Positions 16,952 through 26,422 of a stretch of DNA of 49,906 nucleotides are shown piece after piece; positions within the stretch are counted from its first letter, which is position 1, and every line of letters begins with the position of its first letter. The DNA comes from Flavobacterium psychrophilum (GTDB lineage: Bacteria > Bacteroidota > Bacteroidia > Flavobacteriales > Flavobacteriaceae), in the NCBI GenBank assembly GCA_022730285.1, contig DZCQ01000018.1, forward strand, positions 1 through 49,906, written 5' to 3'. The notes beneath the pieces are model-generated. The model was not told where the DNA came from. It ran no database searches and worked only from the letters and a program-made list of their open reading frames with translations. Both the position numbers and the translations under genes were made by a program.

Positions 16952-18241
16952 TTACAAGAATAAACTTAAAAAATAATAGACAAGTGCAGCAAGAACTCCA
17001 GAAACAGGAATGGTAATTACCCAAGCCCAAATTAAGCTTATAGTAACTCCCCAACGCACCGCCGAAATTCTTTTAGTTAAACCAACCCCAATAATAGAAC
17101 CTGTTATAGTATGCGTTGTACTTACTGGAATTTTAAGATGCTCGGTAAAATATAAAGTAAGAGCACCTGCCGTTTCTGCTGCAACTCCTTCAAATGAAGT
17201 TACTTTTGTTATTTTGGATCCCATTGTCTTCACAATTTTCCAACCACCACTTAGTGTTCCTGCTGCAATTACAGTATAACAAGCTAACGGAATCCAATTT
17301 GGAATTTTACCTGCATCTTCTCCTTTTGGTAATACAACGTCTAACCAATCTGGCATACTTTCTTGTGCAATTCCACTAGTATTTACATATACAGCAACCG
17401 CTGCTGCAATAACTCCCATTACTTTTTGAGAATCATTACCTCCATGTCCTAAACTAAATGATGCAGAAGATAATAGTTGCATTCTTTTAAGCCATTTATC
17501 TGCTTGTAATAAACTTAAACTGCTAAATATTAAACAGAACGTACTAATGGATAAGATTATAAATGCAACTAAAAACCATTTTATATTGTGTGGCTCTAAA
17601 GCTACTGCCCAAAAAGGACTTTCAAATCTTCTTTTTTCAGTTGCAATATCTTCGTAAAAATGCATTTGACTATATACAAACAAAATTATTACAACCATCA
17701 AACCTATTGTAAAAATCTTTGGAGCAATAGTTTTTCTTGAAGAATATAATAACCAAATGGATATAAAATAGGAAACTATAGCTCCGATAAGTGGTGCTAA
17801 AACAATAAAAGCTGCTATAATTAATACTCCAGAAGGCATTCCCCCCTCTTTTCCTGGAGTGTACCAGTTTACAACACTAAAGCCAGCATGGGCAATTGCT
17901 GCACCTGCAAAACCTCCAATTAGGGTATGAGATGAACTTGACGGAATACCTTTCCACCATGTTAATAAATTCCAAATAATAGCTGCTACAACTCCAGAAA
18001 GTATTACCACTAAATTAATATCCATTGTGTTAGCTGTTTTTGCAACAGCATCTGCAACACCAAATCCAAAAACCCAGTATGCTAAGAAATTAAAAAATGC
18101 TGCCCATAAAACTGCTTGAAATGGACTTAAAACTTTTGTTGCAACAACGGTTGCAATTGCATTAGCAGCATCGTGAAATCCATTTATATAATCAAAAATT
18201 AACGAAAGTGCTATTATAACTATAAGTATAGTAAAATCCAT
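16952..18241 (-). CDS. Inorganic phosphate transporter, PiT family
   Basis: Inner-membrane low-affinity phosphate (metal-phosphate) symporter. The 429-residue protein has about ten membrane segments and both copies of the PiT signature: DYINGFHDAANAIATVVATK near the N-terminus and SLGHGGNDSQKVMG at about residue 260, the duplicated GxNDxxN-like motif. The central hydrophilic region (about 190-220) is short. The gene lies 24 bp after a DUF47/PhoU-like gene in the same direction, the standard accessory partner. No PHO box was recognised. Confidence 0.95.
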   Translation of the reverse strand: MDFTILIVIIALSLIFDYINGFHDAANAIATVVATKVLSPFQAVLWAAFFNFLAYWVFGFGVADAVAKTANTMDINLVVILSGVVAAIIWNLLTWWKGIPSSSSHTLIGGFAGAAIAHAGFSVVNWYTPGKEGGMPSGVLIIAAFIVLAPLIGAIVSYFISIWLLYSSRKTIAPKIFTIGLMVVIILFVYSQMHFYEDIATEKRRFESPFWAVALEPHNIKWFLVAFIILSISTFCLIFSSLSLLQADKWLKRMQLLSSASFSLGHGGNDSQKVMGVIAAAVAVYVNTSGIAQESMPDWLDVVLPKGEDAGKIPNWIPLACYTVIAAGTLSGGWKIVKTMGSKITKVTSFEGVAAETAGALTLYFTEHLKIPVSTTHTITGSIIGVGLTKRISAVRWGVTISLIWAWVITIPVSGVLAALVYYFLSLFL

Positions 18242-18265
18242 AGTAACTTAAAATAATGGAATTAA

Positions 18266-18910
18266 TTAAGAGTGTTTTACGGAGATTTGCTCCAATATAT
18301 TTGCTACAGATTTGCACTTGTCTGTTGCTAATTCTAAAGCAGAAAGTACCTCTTTATATTTAATAATATTTTTAGCATCTGCTTCATTTTCAAATATATC
18401 AGAAACTGCTTTGTCAAAAACCACATCTGCTTTGCTTTCTAGTTTATTAATAACTTTGCAAGCATCAATTATATTTTTGTGCGACTTTAAACCATCTAAC
18501 TCCTTTACAGCAGATCTTATTTGCTGACAAGATTCTAATGTTATTTCTGTTAGTTTCCTAATAGATTTTGTGATTTTTTCTACCTGATACAATCGCATTC
18601 TGCTTGCTGCACCTTGCATATTGTCTGCTACGGCATCTATTGCTCTAATCAAAACGTGTATGTCTTCTCTATCAAAAGGAGTGATAAAATTTCTACTAAG
18701 TTCTAAATGAGTTTTATGATTTATCTCTTCTATTTGAGCTTCAAGCTCATCAATTTTTTTAAAATAATTTTCCCTTTCTGGATGTTGTACATTAACTGCT
18801 TCATGCAAAGTTTCGGCAATTATAACCAATTTAGAGGTTGCTTGATCAAATAATGGGAAAAATTTAGTATCCTTTGGAACTAAAAACTGAAAAATAGCAT
18901 TAATAGACAT
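18266..18910 (-). CDS. DUF47 family PhoU-like phosphate transport accessory protein
   Basis: A 214-residue all-helical protein of the DUF47 (PhoU-like) family, recognised by the N-terminal PKDTKFFPLFDQATSKL, the FITPFDREDIHVLIRAID segment (about residues 75-92) and the C-terminal heptad-like helices. These proteins pair with PiT transporters and are thought to modulate them. Cytosolic. It is the first gene of a two-gene operon with the PiT gene. A minus-strand -7 box (TACATTTG, 18938-18931) lies 20 bp upstream of the ATG. Confidence 0.92.
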   Translation of the reverse strand: MSINAIFQFLVPKDTKFFPLFDQATSKLVIIAETLHEAVNVQHPERENYFKKIDELEAQIEEINHKTHLELSRNFITPFDREDIHVLIRAIDAVADNMQGAASRMRLYQVEKITKSIRKLTEITLESCQQIRSAVKELDGLKSHKNIIDACKVINKLESKADVVFDKAVSDIFENEADAKNIIKYKEVLSALELATDKCKSVANILEQISVKHS

Positions 18911-19058
18911 AGTATATTTATATTACACTGCAAATGTAAACTTTCAATGTTAAGTTAATATTAAATATCAAATAATAATCAAATTTTTAATCTAAACTAA
19001 AAAGATTGTTTTTTTTTGTAAATTAGCCAACACATATATACTAAAATTTTATCATTTA

Positions 19059-20687
19059 ATGGATATCAAATTCAATAGTAACGAAGATTACAATAAACTA
19101 CTTTTATCAGATTTGAAAACTAGATTTGCAAAAGTTAAGTTAGGTGGAGGAGAAGCTAAAATCAAAAAATTGCATTTGGAAGGGAAAATGACTGCCAGAG
19201 AACGTATTGATTATCTGCTAGATGCAAACTCTAAAAATATAGAAATAGCTGGTTTTGCAGGCTATAATATGTATGCAGAACATGGAGGTTGTTCTTCTGG
19301 TGGCGTAATTGTAAAAATAGGTTATGTGTCTGGAAAACAATGTATTGTTGTGGCAAATGACGCTACTGTAAAAGCGGGTGCTTGGTTTCCTATAACAGGA
19401 AAAAAAAATTTAAGAGCACAAGAAATTGCAATTGAAAATAGATTACCTATTATATATTTAGTAGATTCTGCGGGTGTTTATTTGCCTCTACAAGACGAAA
19501 TTTTTCCTGATAAAGAGCACTTTGGTCGGATATTTAGAAATAATGCTGTTATGAGCAGTATGGGAATTACACAAATTGCAGCAATAATGGGCAGTTGTGT
19601 TGCTGGAGGTGCTTACTTGCCCATCATGAGTGACGAGGCTATAATTGTAGATAAAACTGGAAGTATTTTTTTAGCAGGAAGTTATCTTGTAAAAGCTGCT
19701 ATCGGAGAATCCATTGACAATGAAACTCTTGGAGGTGCTACTACACATTGTGAAATTTCGGGGGTTACAGACTATAAGGCTAAAGATGATAAAGATGCTT
19801 TGGAAAGAATAAAAAGTGTAATTGGGAAAATAGGTAGTTTTGAAAAAGCGGGTTTTAATAGAACTAATACTCAAAAACCGAAATTAGAGGAGAATGATAT
19901 TTTTGGAATTATCCCTAAATCTCGTGCCGATCAATATGATATGTACGAAATTTTAAAACGAATTGTAGATAATTCAGAATTTGATGAGTACAAAGGTGAC
20001 TACGGAAAAACAATTATTACTGCGTATGCAAGAATTGATGGTTGGGCAGTTGGAATTGTTGCAAATCAACGTAAAGTAGTTAAAAATGCCAAAGGCGAAA
20101 TGCAGTTTGGAGGAGCAATTTATTCTGATTCAGCAGATAAAGCTACTCGTTTTATTGCAAATTGTAACCAAAAGAAAATACCTCTTGTTTTTTTGCAAGA
20201 TGTTACAGGATTTATGGTAGGAAGTAAATCTGAGCATGGAGGAATTATTAAAGATGGGGCAAAAATGGTAAATGCTGTATCTAATTCGGTAGTGCCAAAA
20301 TTCACCATTATTATTGGAAACTCTTATGGTGCGGGTAATTATGCTATGTGTGGAAAGGCCTATGATCCAAGACTTATTGTTGCATGGCCAAGTGCTGAAC
20401 TTGCAGTTATGGGCGGAACACAAGCCGCAAAGGTATTGGCACAAATTGAAGCATCTTCCTTAAAAGCAAAAGGAGAAATAATTGACGAAGCGAAAGAAAA
20501 AGAACTTTTTGATATAATTAAAGCTCGTTACGACGAGCAGGTTTCGCCATATTATGCTGCTGCGAGAATTTGGACTGACGCAATTATAAATCCTATGGAA
20601 ACTAGAACTTGGATTTCTATGGGGATTGAAGCTGCAAATAATGCTCCAATTGAAAAAAAATTTAATTTAGGAGTAATTCAGGTTTAA
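19059..20687 (+). CDS. Acyl-CoA carboxylase beta (carboxyltransferase) subunit, methylcrotonyl-CoA type
   Basis: Transfers carboxyl from biotin to an acyl-CoA. The 542-residue length and the sequence resemble the beta subunit of 3-methylcrotonyl-CoA or propionyl-CoA carboxylase. Motifs: GKMTARERIDYLLD (about residues 42-55), CSSGGVIVKIGYVSG, LPIIYLVDSAGVYLP (about 130-144), GSCVAGGAYLP for the N-terminal oxyanion hole, and GNSYGAGNYAMCGKAYDP for the C-terminal one (about 422-439). The biotin carboxylase/biotin carrier partner is not in the window. From memory the closest flavobacterial proteins are labelled methylcrotonyl-CoA carboxylase, which would place it in leucine breakdown. An M1 peptidase gene starts one base after its stop. 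Confidence 0.88.
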   Translation: MDIKFNSNEDYNKLLLSDLKTRFAKVKLGGGEAKIKKLHLEGKMTARERIDYLLDANSKNIEIAGFAGYNMYAEHGGCSSGGVIVKIGYVSGKQCIVVANDATVKAGAWFPITGKKNLRAQEIAIENRLPIIYLVDSAGVYLPLQDEIFPDKEHFGRIFRNNAVMSSMGITQIAAIMGSCVAGGAYLPIMSDEAIIVDKTGSIFLAGSYLVKAAIGESIDNETLGGATTHCEISGVTDYKAKDDKDALERIKSVIGKIGSFEKAGFNRTNTQKPKLEENDIFGIIPKSRADQYDMYEILKRIVDNSEFDEYKGDYGKTIITAYARIDGWAVGIVANQRKVVKNAKGEMQFGGAIYSDSADKATRFIANCNQKKIPLVFLQDVTGFMVGSKSEHGGIIKDGAKMVNAVSNSVVPKFTIIIGNSYGAGNYAMCGKAYDPRLIVAWPSAELAVMGGTQAAKVLAQIEASSLKAKGEIIDEAKEKELFDIIKARYDEQVSPYYAAARIWTDAIINPMETRTWISMGIEAANNAPIEKKFNLGVIQV

Positions 20688-20688
20688 A

Positions 20689-22302
20689 ATGATAAAGATT
20701 ATAATTACATTTTTACTTTTTACAAATTTATTTTTCGCACAGCAAAAATTTTCACATCGAGATTCCTTGCAAGGTGGTTTGCGTTTTGAAAGAACTTGTT
20801 TTGATATACAAAGGTATGATTTAAACATAAAAATAAATCCAACCGAAAAATTTATTGTAGGCTTTAACGAAATTTCTTTCAAAGTAAAAAATAATACAAG
20901 TTGTATTCAACTAGATTTATTTGAAAATATGCAAGTAGATAGCATTATTTTTAATCATAAAAAATTGAATTATAAAAGAGACAAACTTGCAGTTTTTATC
21001 TTTTTTACAGAAAAAATAGAAGAAAATACACAGCAAAAATTAAAATTCTATTATTCTGGAAATCCAATAATTGCAAAAAATGCTCCTTGGGACGGTGGTT
21101 TTGTTTTTTCTGAGGATAAAAATAAAAAACCTTGGATAGGTGTAGCTTGTCAAGGAGCAGGAGCAAGCCTATGGTTTCCGTGCAAAGATTCTCAAACTGA
21201 CGAGCCAGATTTAGGTGCTACTATTAAAGTAGCCGTGCCAAATGGTTTAATGGAAGTTTCTAATGGGAAATTTTTAGGAAATAAAGACCTAAAAAATGGC
21301 TACACTCGTTGGGATTGGGAGGTGACATATCCAATTAACTCCTATAATATTACCGTAAACATTGCCGATTATTTTCATTTTAACGAGGTGTATAATGGGT
21401 TGAGATTAGATTATTACGTTTTAAAAGAAAATAAAGAAAAAGCCTTCAAGCAATTTGAAGTGGTTAAGCCTATGATGGATTGTTTTCAGTATAAATTTGG
21501 AGAATATCCTTTTAAAAATGATGGGTATAAGTTAGTGGAAACTCCCTATTTAGGAATGGAACATCAGAGTGCAGTTTCTTACGGAAATGACTACAAACAA
21601 GGGTATAGTGGAGAAGATTTGTCTGGAACTTCTATCGGTCTTCTATTCGATTTTATAATCATTCACGAAAGTGGACACGAATGGTTTGGAAATAGCATAA
21701 CTAGCACTGATGTTGCAGATATGTGGATTCATGAAGCGTTTACTTGTTACACAGAATCTGTTTTTGTAGAATGCCAATTTGGATATGAAAAAGGGCAAAC
21801 TTACATTAATGGATTGCATAAAAATGTATTAAATGACAAACCTATTTTAGGAATTTATGGTCTTAAAAATGAAGGCTCTGGCGATATGTATTATAAAGGA
21901 GCATTGATGTTAAATACTATTAGGCATATTATTAACAACGATGAAAAATGGTGGAAATTATTACTTGATTTTTCTAATAAATTTAAGTATCAATTAATTA
22001 ATTATCAAGATGTGGTTCATTATTTTGAAAGCGAGTCTGGAATTACATTAACACCTGTATTTAATGCTTATCTGAAATACACAAAAATTCCAAAATTGCA
22101 AGTTAAATTCCGAAATTCTAAAATGGAATATAGATGGGAAACTCCTGAAGACGCTTTTGAAATGCCTTTTGAAGTAACGATTGATAAAAGCACGCACCGA
22201 TTATTGGGTACTAAAAATTGGAAAGAAATTGCGGTTAATAAAAATGCACAAATACAAGTTAATACCAATTCATTTTATATCTCGGTAGAAAAATTAGAAT
22301 GA
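20689..22302 (+). CDS. M1 family metallopeptidase, secreted
   Basis: A 537-residue gluzincin aminopeptidase with a signal peptide (residues 1-17, cut before QQKF). The N-terminal beta domain (about 20-210) precedes the catalytic domain with HESGHEWFG and the third zinc ligand glutamate in HEAFTCYTE, at the normal 18-residue spacing. The substrate motif, usually GxMEN, reads LGMEHQS, as I recall in other flavobacterial members. It is shorter than the 600-860 residues of classical M1 enzymes because the C-terminal HEAT-like domain is absent. Probably periplasmic. Begins 1 bp after the carboxylase stop; its 3' end overlaps the convergent MFS gene by 28 bp. Confidence 0.9.
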   Translation: MIKIIITFLLFTNLFFAQQKFSHRDSLQGGLRFERTCFDIQRYDLNIKINPTEKFIVGFNEISFKVKNNTSCIQLDLFENMQVDSIIFNHKKLNYKRDKLAVFIFFTEKIEENTQQKLKFYYSGNPIIAKNAPWDGGFVFSEDKNKKPWIGVACQGAGASLWFPCKDSQTDEPDLGATIKVAVPNGLMEVSNGKFLGNKDLKNGYTRWDWEVTYPINSYNITVNIADYFHFNEVYNGLRLDYYVLKENKEKAFKQFEVVKPMMDCFQYKFGEYPFKNDGYKLVETPYLGMEHQSAVSYGNDYKQGYSGEDLSGTSIGLLFDFIIIHESGHEWFGNSITSTDVADMWIHEAFTCYTESVFVECQFGYEKGQTYINGLHKNVLNDKPILGIYGLKNEGSGDMYYKGALMLNTIRHIINNDEKWWKLLLDFSNKFKYQLINYQDVVHYFESESGITLTPVFNAYLKYTKIPKLQVKFRNSKMEYRWETPEDAFEMPFEVTIDKSTHRLLGTKNWKEIAVNKNAQIQVNTNSFYISVEKLE

Positions 22303-23525
22303 ATTGTTTTTCTCAATTTAGCTGCGTAATACAATGAGCCTATAATACAAAAAACACCCATAGACATCATTGCTATTGGTGCTGTAAAATAATTTGCAAT
22401 TATTCCTGTAACTAAACTCCCAATAGGCATAGTTCCTTGTAAGCATACAGTATAAAAACTCATAATTCTACCTCTTTTATTGTCAGAAACATTTAATTGC
22501 AAGAGCGTATTAGTACTAGCTGTATGCATAATTTGCGAAAATCCAGCTACTGAAATTAATACTAAGGATACTAAAAACCACTTAGAACTACCAAACAAAA
22601 ATATGCTTATTCCTAACAAAATTCCCGTATAGTTTAGTATTTTCTGAAAATATTTTTGGTCTTTTTTTCTAGTCAAAATTAAAGCACCAATAATGGCTCC
22701 AATACCAGTTGCAGTCATTAAATATCCCAAAGTTTTAGAATTTCCATGAAAAATATTTATCGAGAAAATGGGTGCTAATGTTTTAAATGCGGCATTACTA
22801 AAACTAACAATAGCAAGTAATAATAGTAAATTACTCATGTATTTTTGTTGTTTTATATATACAAAACCTTCTTTTAAATTATTCCATACCGAAACAGTTT
22901 CGTTACGAATTATCTTTATCGATTTGGTATTCATAATGAATAATGTAATAATAACCATGGCATAACTAACTCCATTAGCTACAAAGCACCAAGCTTCGTT
23001 TGTTGCATTTATCAAAATCCCTGCAAAAATAGGACCTATAAGTCTTGAAAGATTAAACATTGTTGAATTTATCGCAATAGCATTTGGTATAGCATGAACA
23101 TCTTTATTGACCATATCAATTACATAAGATTGCCTAATAGGAATTTCAAAAGCATTTATAACCCCTAAAAAAAGACTTAAAATTAGAATATGAATTATTT
23201 GAATTTGATTAGTAAATGTTAGATAAGCTAGAAATAAAGCTTGTAGCATTGCGAGAAATTCTATAATAAGTAGTGCTTTTTTTTTGTTCCATCTATCTGC
23301 ATAAACACCTGCAAATGGAGCAATTATAAACAACGGAATTTGTTCACAAAAACCAACTAATCCTAGTAAAAAAGGAGATTTAGTCAAGCTATATGCAAGC
23401 CAAACCATTGCCATTCGTTGTGTCCATGAACCTATTAAAGATAGGGTTTGACCAGAAATAAATAATCTGAAATTTTTGTATGAAAATGCAAATTGTTGAC
23501 TAAAATAATTTTTAAAAATTGTCAT
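22275..23525 (-). CDS. MFS transporter (EntS-like, MFS_3 group)
   Basis: A 416-residue inner-membrane exporter with about twelve hydrophobic segments. The N-terminal FSYKNFRLFISGQTLSLIGS and WTQRMAMVWLAYSLTKSP, and the loop 2-3 motif AGVYADRWNKKKAL (about residues 75-88), identify the MFS_3 group, which includes the enterobactin exporter EntS. Substrate unknown; no siderophore genes are nearby. The last 28 bp overlap the end of the convergent M1 peptidase gene and no terminator separates them. Confidence 0.9.
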   Translation of the reverse strand: MTIFKNYFSQQFAFSYKNFRLFISGQTLSLIGSWTQRMAMVWLAYSLTKSPFLLGLVGFCEQIPLFIIAPFAGVYADRWNKKKALLIIEFLAMLQALFLAYLTFTNQIQIIHILILSLFLGVINAFEIPIRQSYVIDMVNKDVHAIPNAIAINSTMFNLSRLIGPIFAGILINATNEAWCFVANGVSYAMVIITLFIMNTKSIKIIRNETVSVWNNLKEGFVYIKQQKYMSNLLLLLAIVSFSNAAFKTLAPIFSINIFHGNSKTLGYLMTATGIGAIIGALILTRKKDQKYFQKILNYTGILLGISIFLFGSSKWFLVSLVLISVAGFSQIMHTASTNTLLQLNVSDNKRGRIMSFYTVCLQGTMPIGSLVTGIIANYFTAPIAMMSMGVFCIIGSLYYAAKLRKTIHSNFSTEI

Positions 23526-23575
23526 ACACTAATGTACAAACTATTTGGTAGTAATAAGATTTGTTTTTGTTAAAA

Positions 23576-24763
23576 TTATGAAATAACTCCAGAACCTATT
23601 AGTTCGTCATTTATATGCCAAGATACAAATTGTCCTTGTGTAATTGCAGATTGAGATACTTTAAACAAAACGTAAATTCCTTCTTCTTCACAGTAAAGCG
23701 TTGCGGCTTGTAGCTCTTGTCTGTATCTTATGCGTGCATTAATTTCTAAATTTTCACCCACTGGTAAAGCATAGTCTGTTCTTATCCAATGAATATCTTC
23801 CTTTTTTACAAACAAAGCTCTTTTGAATAACCCAAAATGATTTGCTCCCTGTCCTGTATAAATAGAATTGGTATTAATATCTGTTGCGATTATAAATAAT
23901 GCTTCTTTTGTGCCACCAACATTTAAACCTTTGCGTTGTCCGATGGTAAAATAGTGTGCACCTTGATGAGTTCCTACTTTTTTTCCCATTTCGGGAGAAT
24001 AATTAATAGATTTTGAATAGTATTTTAGTTCCTGCTGAAGGTTTAAAAATAGGGGAGTAGGAGTATGATAAATTTCATTTTCCGAATCTATTTCATAAAT
24101 AAAACCTTCCTTTGGTTGCAATTTTTGTTGCAAAAATTCTGGCAATCTAACTTTTCCTATAAAACATAATCCTTGTGAATCTTTTTTTTCTGCGGTAACT
24201 AGTTCTAATTCTGTAGCTATTTCCCGTACTTGTGGTTTTGTTAATTCTCCAATAGGGAATAATGCTTTAGATAATTGTTCTTGTGATAATTGGCACAAAA
24301 AATACGATTGGTCTTTATTCGTATCTATACCAGCTAGTAATCTATAAACGGATTTGTTGTTAATTTGAACTTCGTCTTTTCTGCAATAATGTCCTGTTGC
24401 AACATAATCTGCTCCAAGTGAAAGAGCAATTTGCATAAATATATCAAATTTGATTTCTCTGTTGCACAGAATATCAGGATTTGGAGTTCTGCCCTTTTGA
24501 TATTCGTCAAACATATAATCGACTATTTTTTCTTTGTACTGGGCACTTAAATCGATAGTTTGAAATTGAATCCCCAATTTTTGTGCAACTAATAAAGCAT
24601 CATTACTATCTTCTAACCAAGGGCATTCTTTAGATATTGTAACACTATCATCATGCCAATTCTTCATAAAAAGACCAATAACCTCATAACCTTGTTGTTG
24701 TAACAAATAGGCTGCAACGCTCGAATCTACACCGCCAGATAGTCCAACTACTACACGCTTCAT
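23576..24763 (-). CDS. mnmA: tRNA-specific 2-thiouridylase MnmA
   Basis: Thiolates U34 of tRNA Lys, Glu and Gln, using ATP and relayed sulfur. The 395-residue protein has the PP-loop [17 protein letters not shown] (residues 4-20), catalytic cysteine in [12 protein letters not shown] (about 101) and the second catalytic cysteine in SQGLCFIG (about 200), then [15 protein letters not shown] (about 268-282) and the C-terminal beta-barrel. The ATG overlaps the stop of the MORN-repeat gene by 4 bp, so the two are translationally coupled. Confidence 0.96.
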   Translation of the reverse strand: MKRVVVGLSGGVDSSVAAYLLQQQGYEVIGLFMKNWHDDSVTISKECPWLEDSNDALLVAQKLGIQFQTIDLSAQYKEKIVDYMFDEYQKGRTPNPDILCNREIKFDIFMQIALSLGADYVATGHYCRKDEVQINNKSVYRLLAGIDTNKDQSYFLCQLSQEQLSKALFPIGELTKPQVREIATELELVTAEKKDSQGLCFIGKVRLPEFLQQKLQPKEGFIYEIDSENEIYHTPTPLFLNLQQELKYYSKSINYSPEMGKKVGTHQGAHYFTIGQRKGLNVGGTKEALFIIATDINTNSIYTGQGANHFGLFKRALFVKKEDIHWIRTDYALPVGENLEINARIRYRQELQAATLYCEEEGIYVLFKVSQSAITQGQFVSWHINDELIGSGVIS

Positions 24764-25482
24764 TTACTATTTTTTTGTTTTAGGTTTGGCTTTTTAAATC
24801 CATTTATGGTATCTGTATTTACTTGTTTTACCATCTTTCCGTTAGAAAAATAATCCCAAATACCATTTTTTTTATCATTTTTATAGTTTCCTTTAATTAC
24901 CATTTGTCCATTTTTATCATAAATAATATAAGGACCTTGTGCAATACCATTTTTAAAGTGAGCTTCTTCTAGTAACTTTCCGTCTTCGGAATATTTTTTA
25001 GAAACCCCTTCTTTTAGGTTATTTTTGTAATTTACAGCTTCTGCAAGTTTGCCATTTGTATAAAAAACTTCTTTTGTGCCTTCAAGTTTATCCTCTACAT
25101 AATTTTCAGTACTCATAATTGTTTTGGCATTTTTATGATAAAATTCCCATACACCAGTTCGCAATTTGTTTTTCAGGTTTCCTTCACTGACTTTGTTTCC
25201 TAAATCATCATAAAATATTGTGTAGGCATTATTTTTTCTATCAAAATTTCTGGTTGCCATTATTGTTTTCTTATCCGTATTTGCATAATAAGTAAACAAG
25301 CCAGTTTCTATACCATTATTAAAAGCACCTTCATAACGTAATAATTTAGAATCGTTGTAATATCCTTTCCATAGTCCATTCCTTTGATTTTCACTATTGT
25401 ACTGATTTATTTTTTCTTGCGAAAAAATAGGTTTTGAAATTAAGAGTAGAATTAAAAGTAAAAATTTTGCTGCTTTTTTCAT
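24760..25482 (-). CDS. Secreted MORN-repeat protein (YwqK-like)
   Basis: A 240-residue protein with a signal peptide ([22 protein letters not shown]) and then about eight tandem units of roughly 23 residues with the pattern G-x-W/x-x-Y-Y-x-N/D-G-K (for example [13 protein letters not shown] and [11 protein letters not shown]), the MORN_2 variant. Database entries often call this family YwqK antitoxin, but nothing here indicates a toxin-antitoxin pair. An upstream TTG (25518) opens the frame; ATG 25482 is chosen because it starts the signal peptide directly. It overlaps mnmA by 4 bp, an odd partner for a secreted protein. Function unknown. Confidence 0.85.
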   Translation of the reverse strand: MKKAAKFLLLILLLISKPIFSQEKINQYNSENQRNGLWKGYYNDSKLLRYEGAFNNGIETGLFTYYANTDKKTIMATRNFDRKNNAYTIFYDDLGNKVSEGNLKNKLRTGVWEFYHKNAKTIMSTENYVEDKLEGTKEVFYTNGKLAEAVNYKNNLKEGVSKKYSEDGKLLEEAHFKNGIAQGPYIIYDKNGQMVIKGNYKNDKKNGIWDYFSNGKMVKQVNTDTINGFKKPNLKQKNSK

Positions 25483-25535
25483 ATTTCTTGTGGTTTTTAT
25501 TTTATTATGAGTTATCAAAAATCGTTCCTAAAAAA

Positions 25536-26336
25536 TTATTTACCTAATTCAATGGCTCTTTTATTTGCACCTTTTACGGCATGATTTATAATGCTATCTA
25601 GATTGTTCTCTTCAAATATTTCTAATGCTTTTTGTGTTGTTCCTCCTTTTGAAGTAACTTTATTAATCCATTCTTGGTTACTAATGGCACTGCCCATTTG
25701 CAAGGATACAGCACCTAAAAAGGTCTGATTTACTAAAAGTTCTGCTTCGGAGGCTGTAAATCCTAATTCTTGTGCAACTTTTACCATCGAATTCATGAAA
25801 TAAAAAACATAAGCGGGGCCACTTCCAGATACTGCTGTTGCTACATTTAACAAAGATTCATTCTCTACATAAACTGATTTCCCTGTTGTATTTATTAAGT
25901 TTTGCACAATAAATAGTTCTTTTCTGTCAATATATTTTGATGCAGAAAATACGGTTAATCCCATGCCGATTTGTGTTGCTAAATTTGGCATGGATCGAAC
26001 TATTTTTGAAATTTTCAGAACATTTTCAATTCTAGAAATTGTAACTCCTGCCATTACCGAAAGTATAATTTGTTTTTCTGACAAAAAGTCTTTTATTTGA
26101 CTCCCAAGAGTTAAAAAGTCTTGTGGTTTTACTGCAATTATAACAATATCTGCAGTTTCTATTTCTCTAGAAATGGTGTTGCTAAAATTAATGTCTGGAA
26201 TTCCGTACATCTCTTGATTGTTTATAGAACTCCTACTAAATATTAAAATATCGGTTGCTTTTATAAATTTAGAATGGATAAAACTCTTTGCATAGGTTTT
26301 TCCCATATTTCCGTATCCGATTATTGCTATCTTCAT
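25536..26336 (-). CDS. proC: Pyrroline-5-carboxylate reductase
   Basis: NAD(P)H-dependent last step of proline synthesis. The 266-residue product starts with the dinucleotide fold MKIAIIGYGNMGKTYAKS, has VIIAVKPQDF (about residues 70-79), and the substrate/dimer signature VSGSGPAYVFYFM (about 168-180) followed by TSKGGTTQKALEIFEE. Normal length, cytosolic. It lies 54 bp upstream of the MORN gene in the same direction and is separated from yidC by a terminator. Proline dehydrogenase, the reverse pathway, is at 43614-44792. Confidence 0.95.
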   Translation of the reverse strand: MKIAIIGYGNMGKTYAKSFIHSKFIKATDILIFSRSSINNQEMYGIPDINFSNTISREIETADIVIIAVKPQDFLTLGSQIKDFLSEKQIILSVMAGVTISRIENVLKISKIVRSMPNLATQIGMGLTVFSASKYIDRKELFIVQNLINTTGKSVYVENESLLNVATAVSGSGPAYVFYFMNSMVKVAQELGFTASEAELLVNQTFLGAVSLQMGSAISNQEWINKVTSKGGTTQKALEIFEENNLDSIINHAVKGANKRAIELGK

Positions 26337-26366
26337 AACTATTTAGTCTTAAATTTCCTTATATAA

Positions 26367-26403
26367 AAAAGCTCTATTTTAAAGAAGTAAAAATAGAGCT
26401 TTT
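26367..26403. terminator. Terminator after yidC
   Basis: A 14-bp stem (26367-26380 against about 26390-26403), 9-nt loop, with the A run on the left that is a T run for minus-strand transcripts. It closes the pyrG-yidC group before proC. Confidence 0.8.
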
Positions 26404-26422
26404 ATTGTATAATAGGACTTTA

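Noticed and set aside
24760..25518. YwqK-type antitoxin of a toxin-antitoxin pair
   Set aside because: The family label is common in databases, but the protein is a secreted MORN-repeat protein and no toxin gene adjoins; the neighbour is mnmA.
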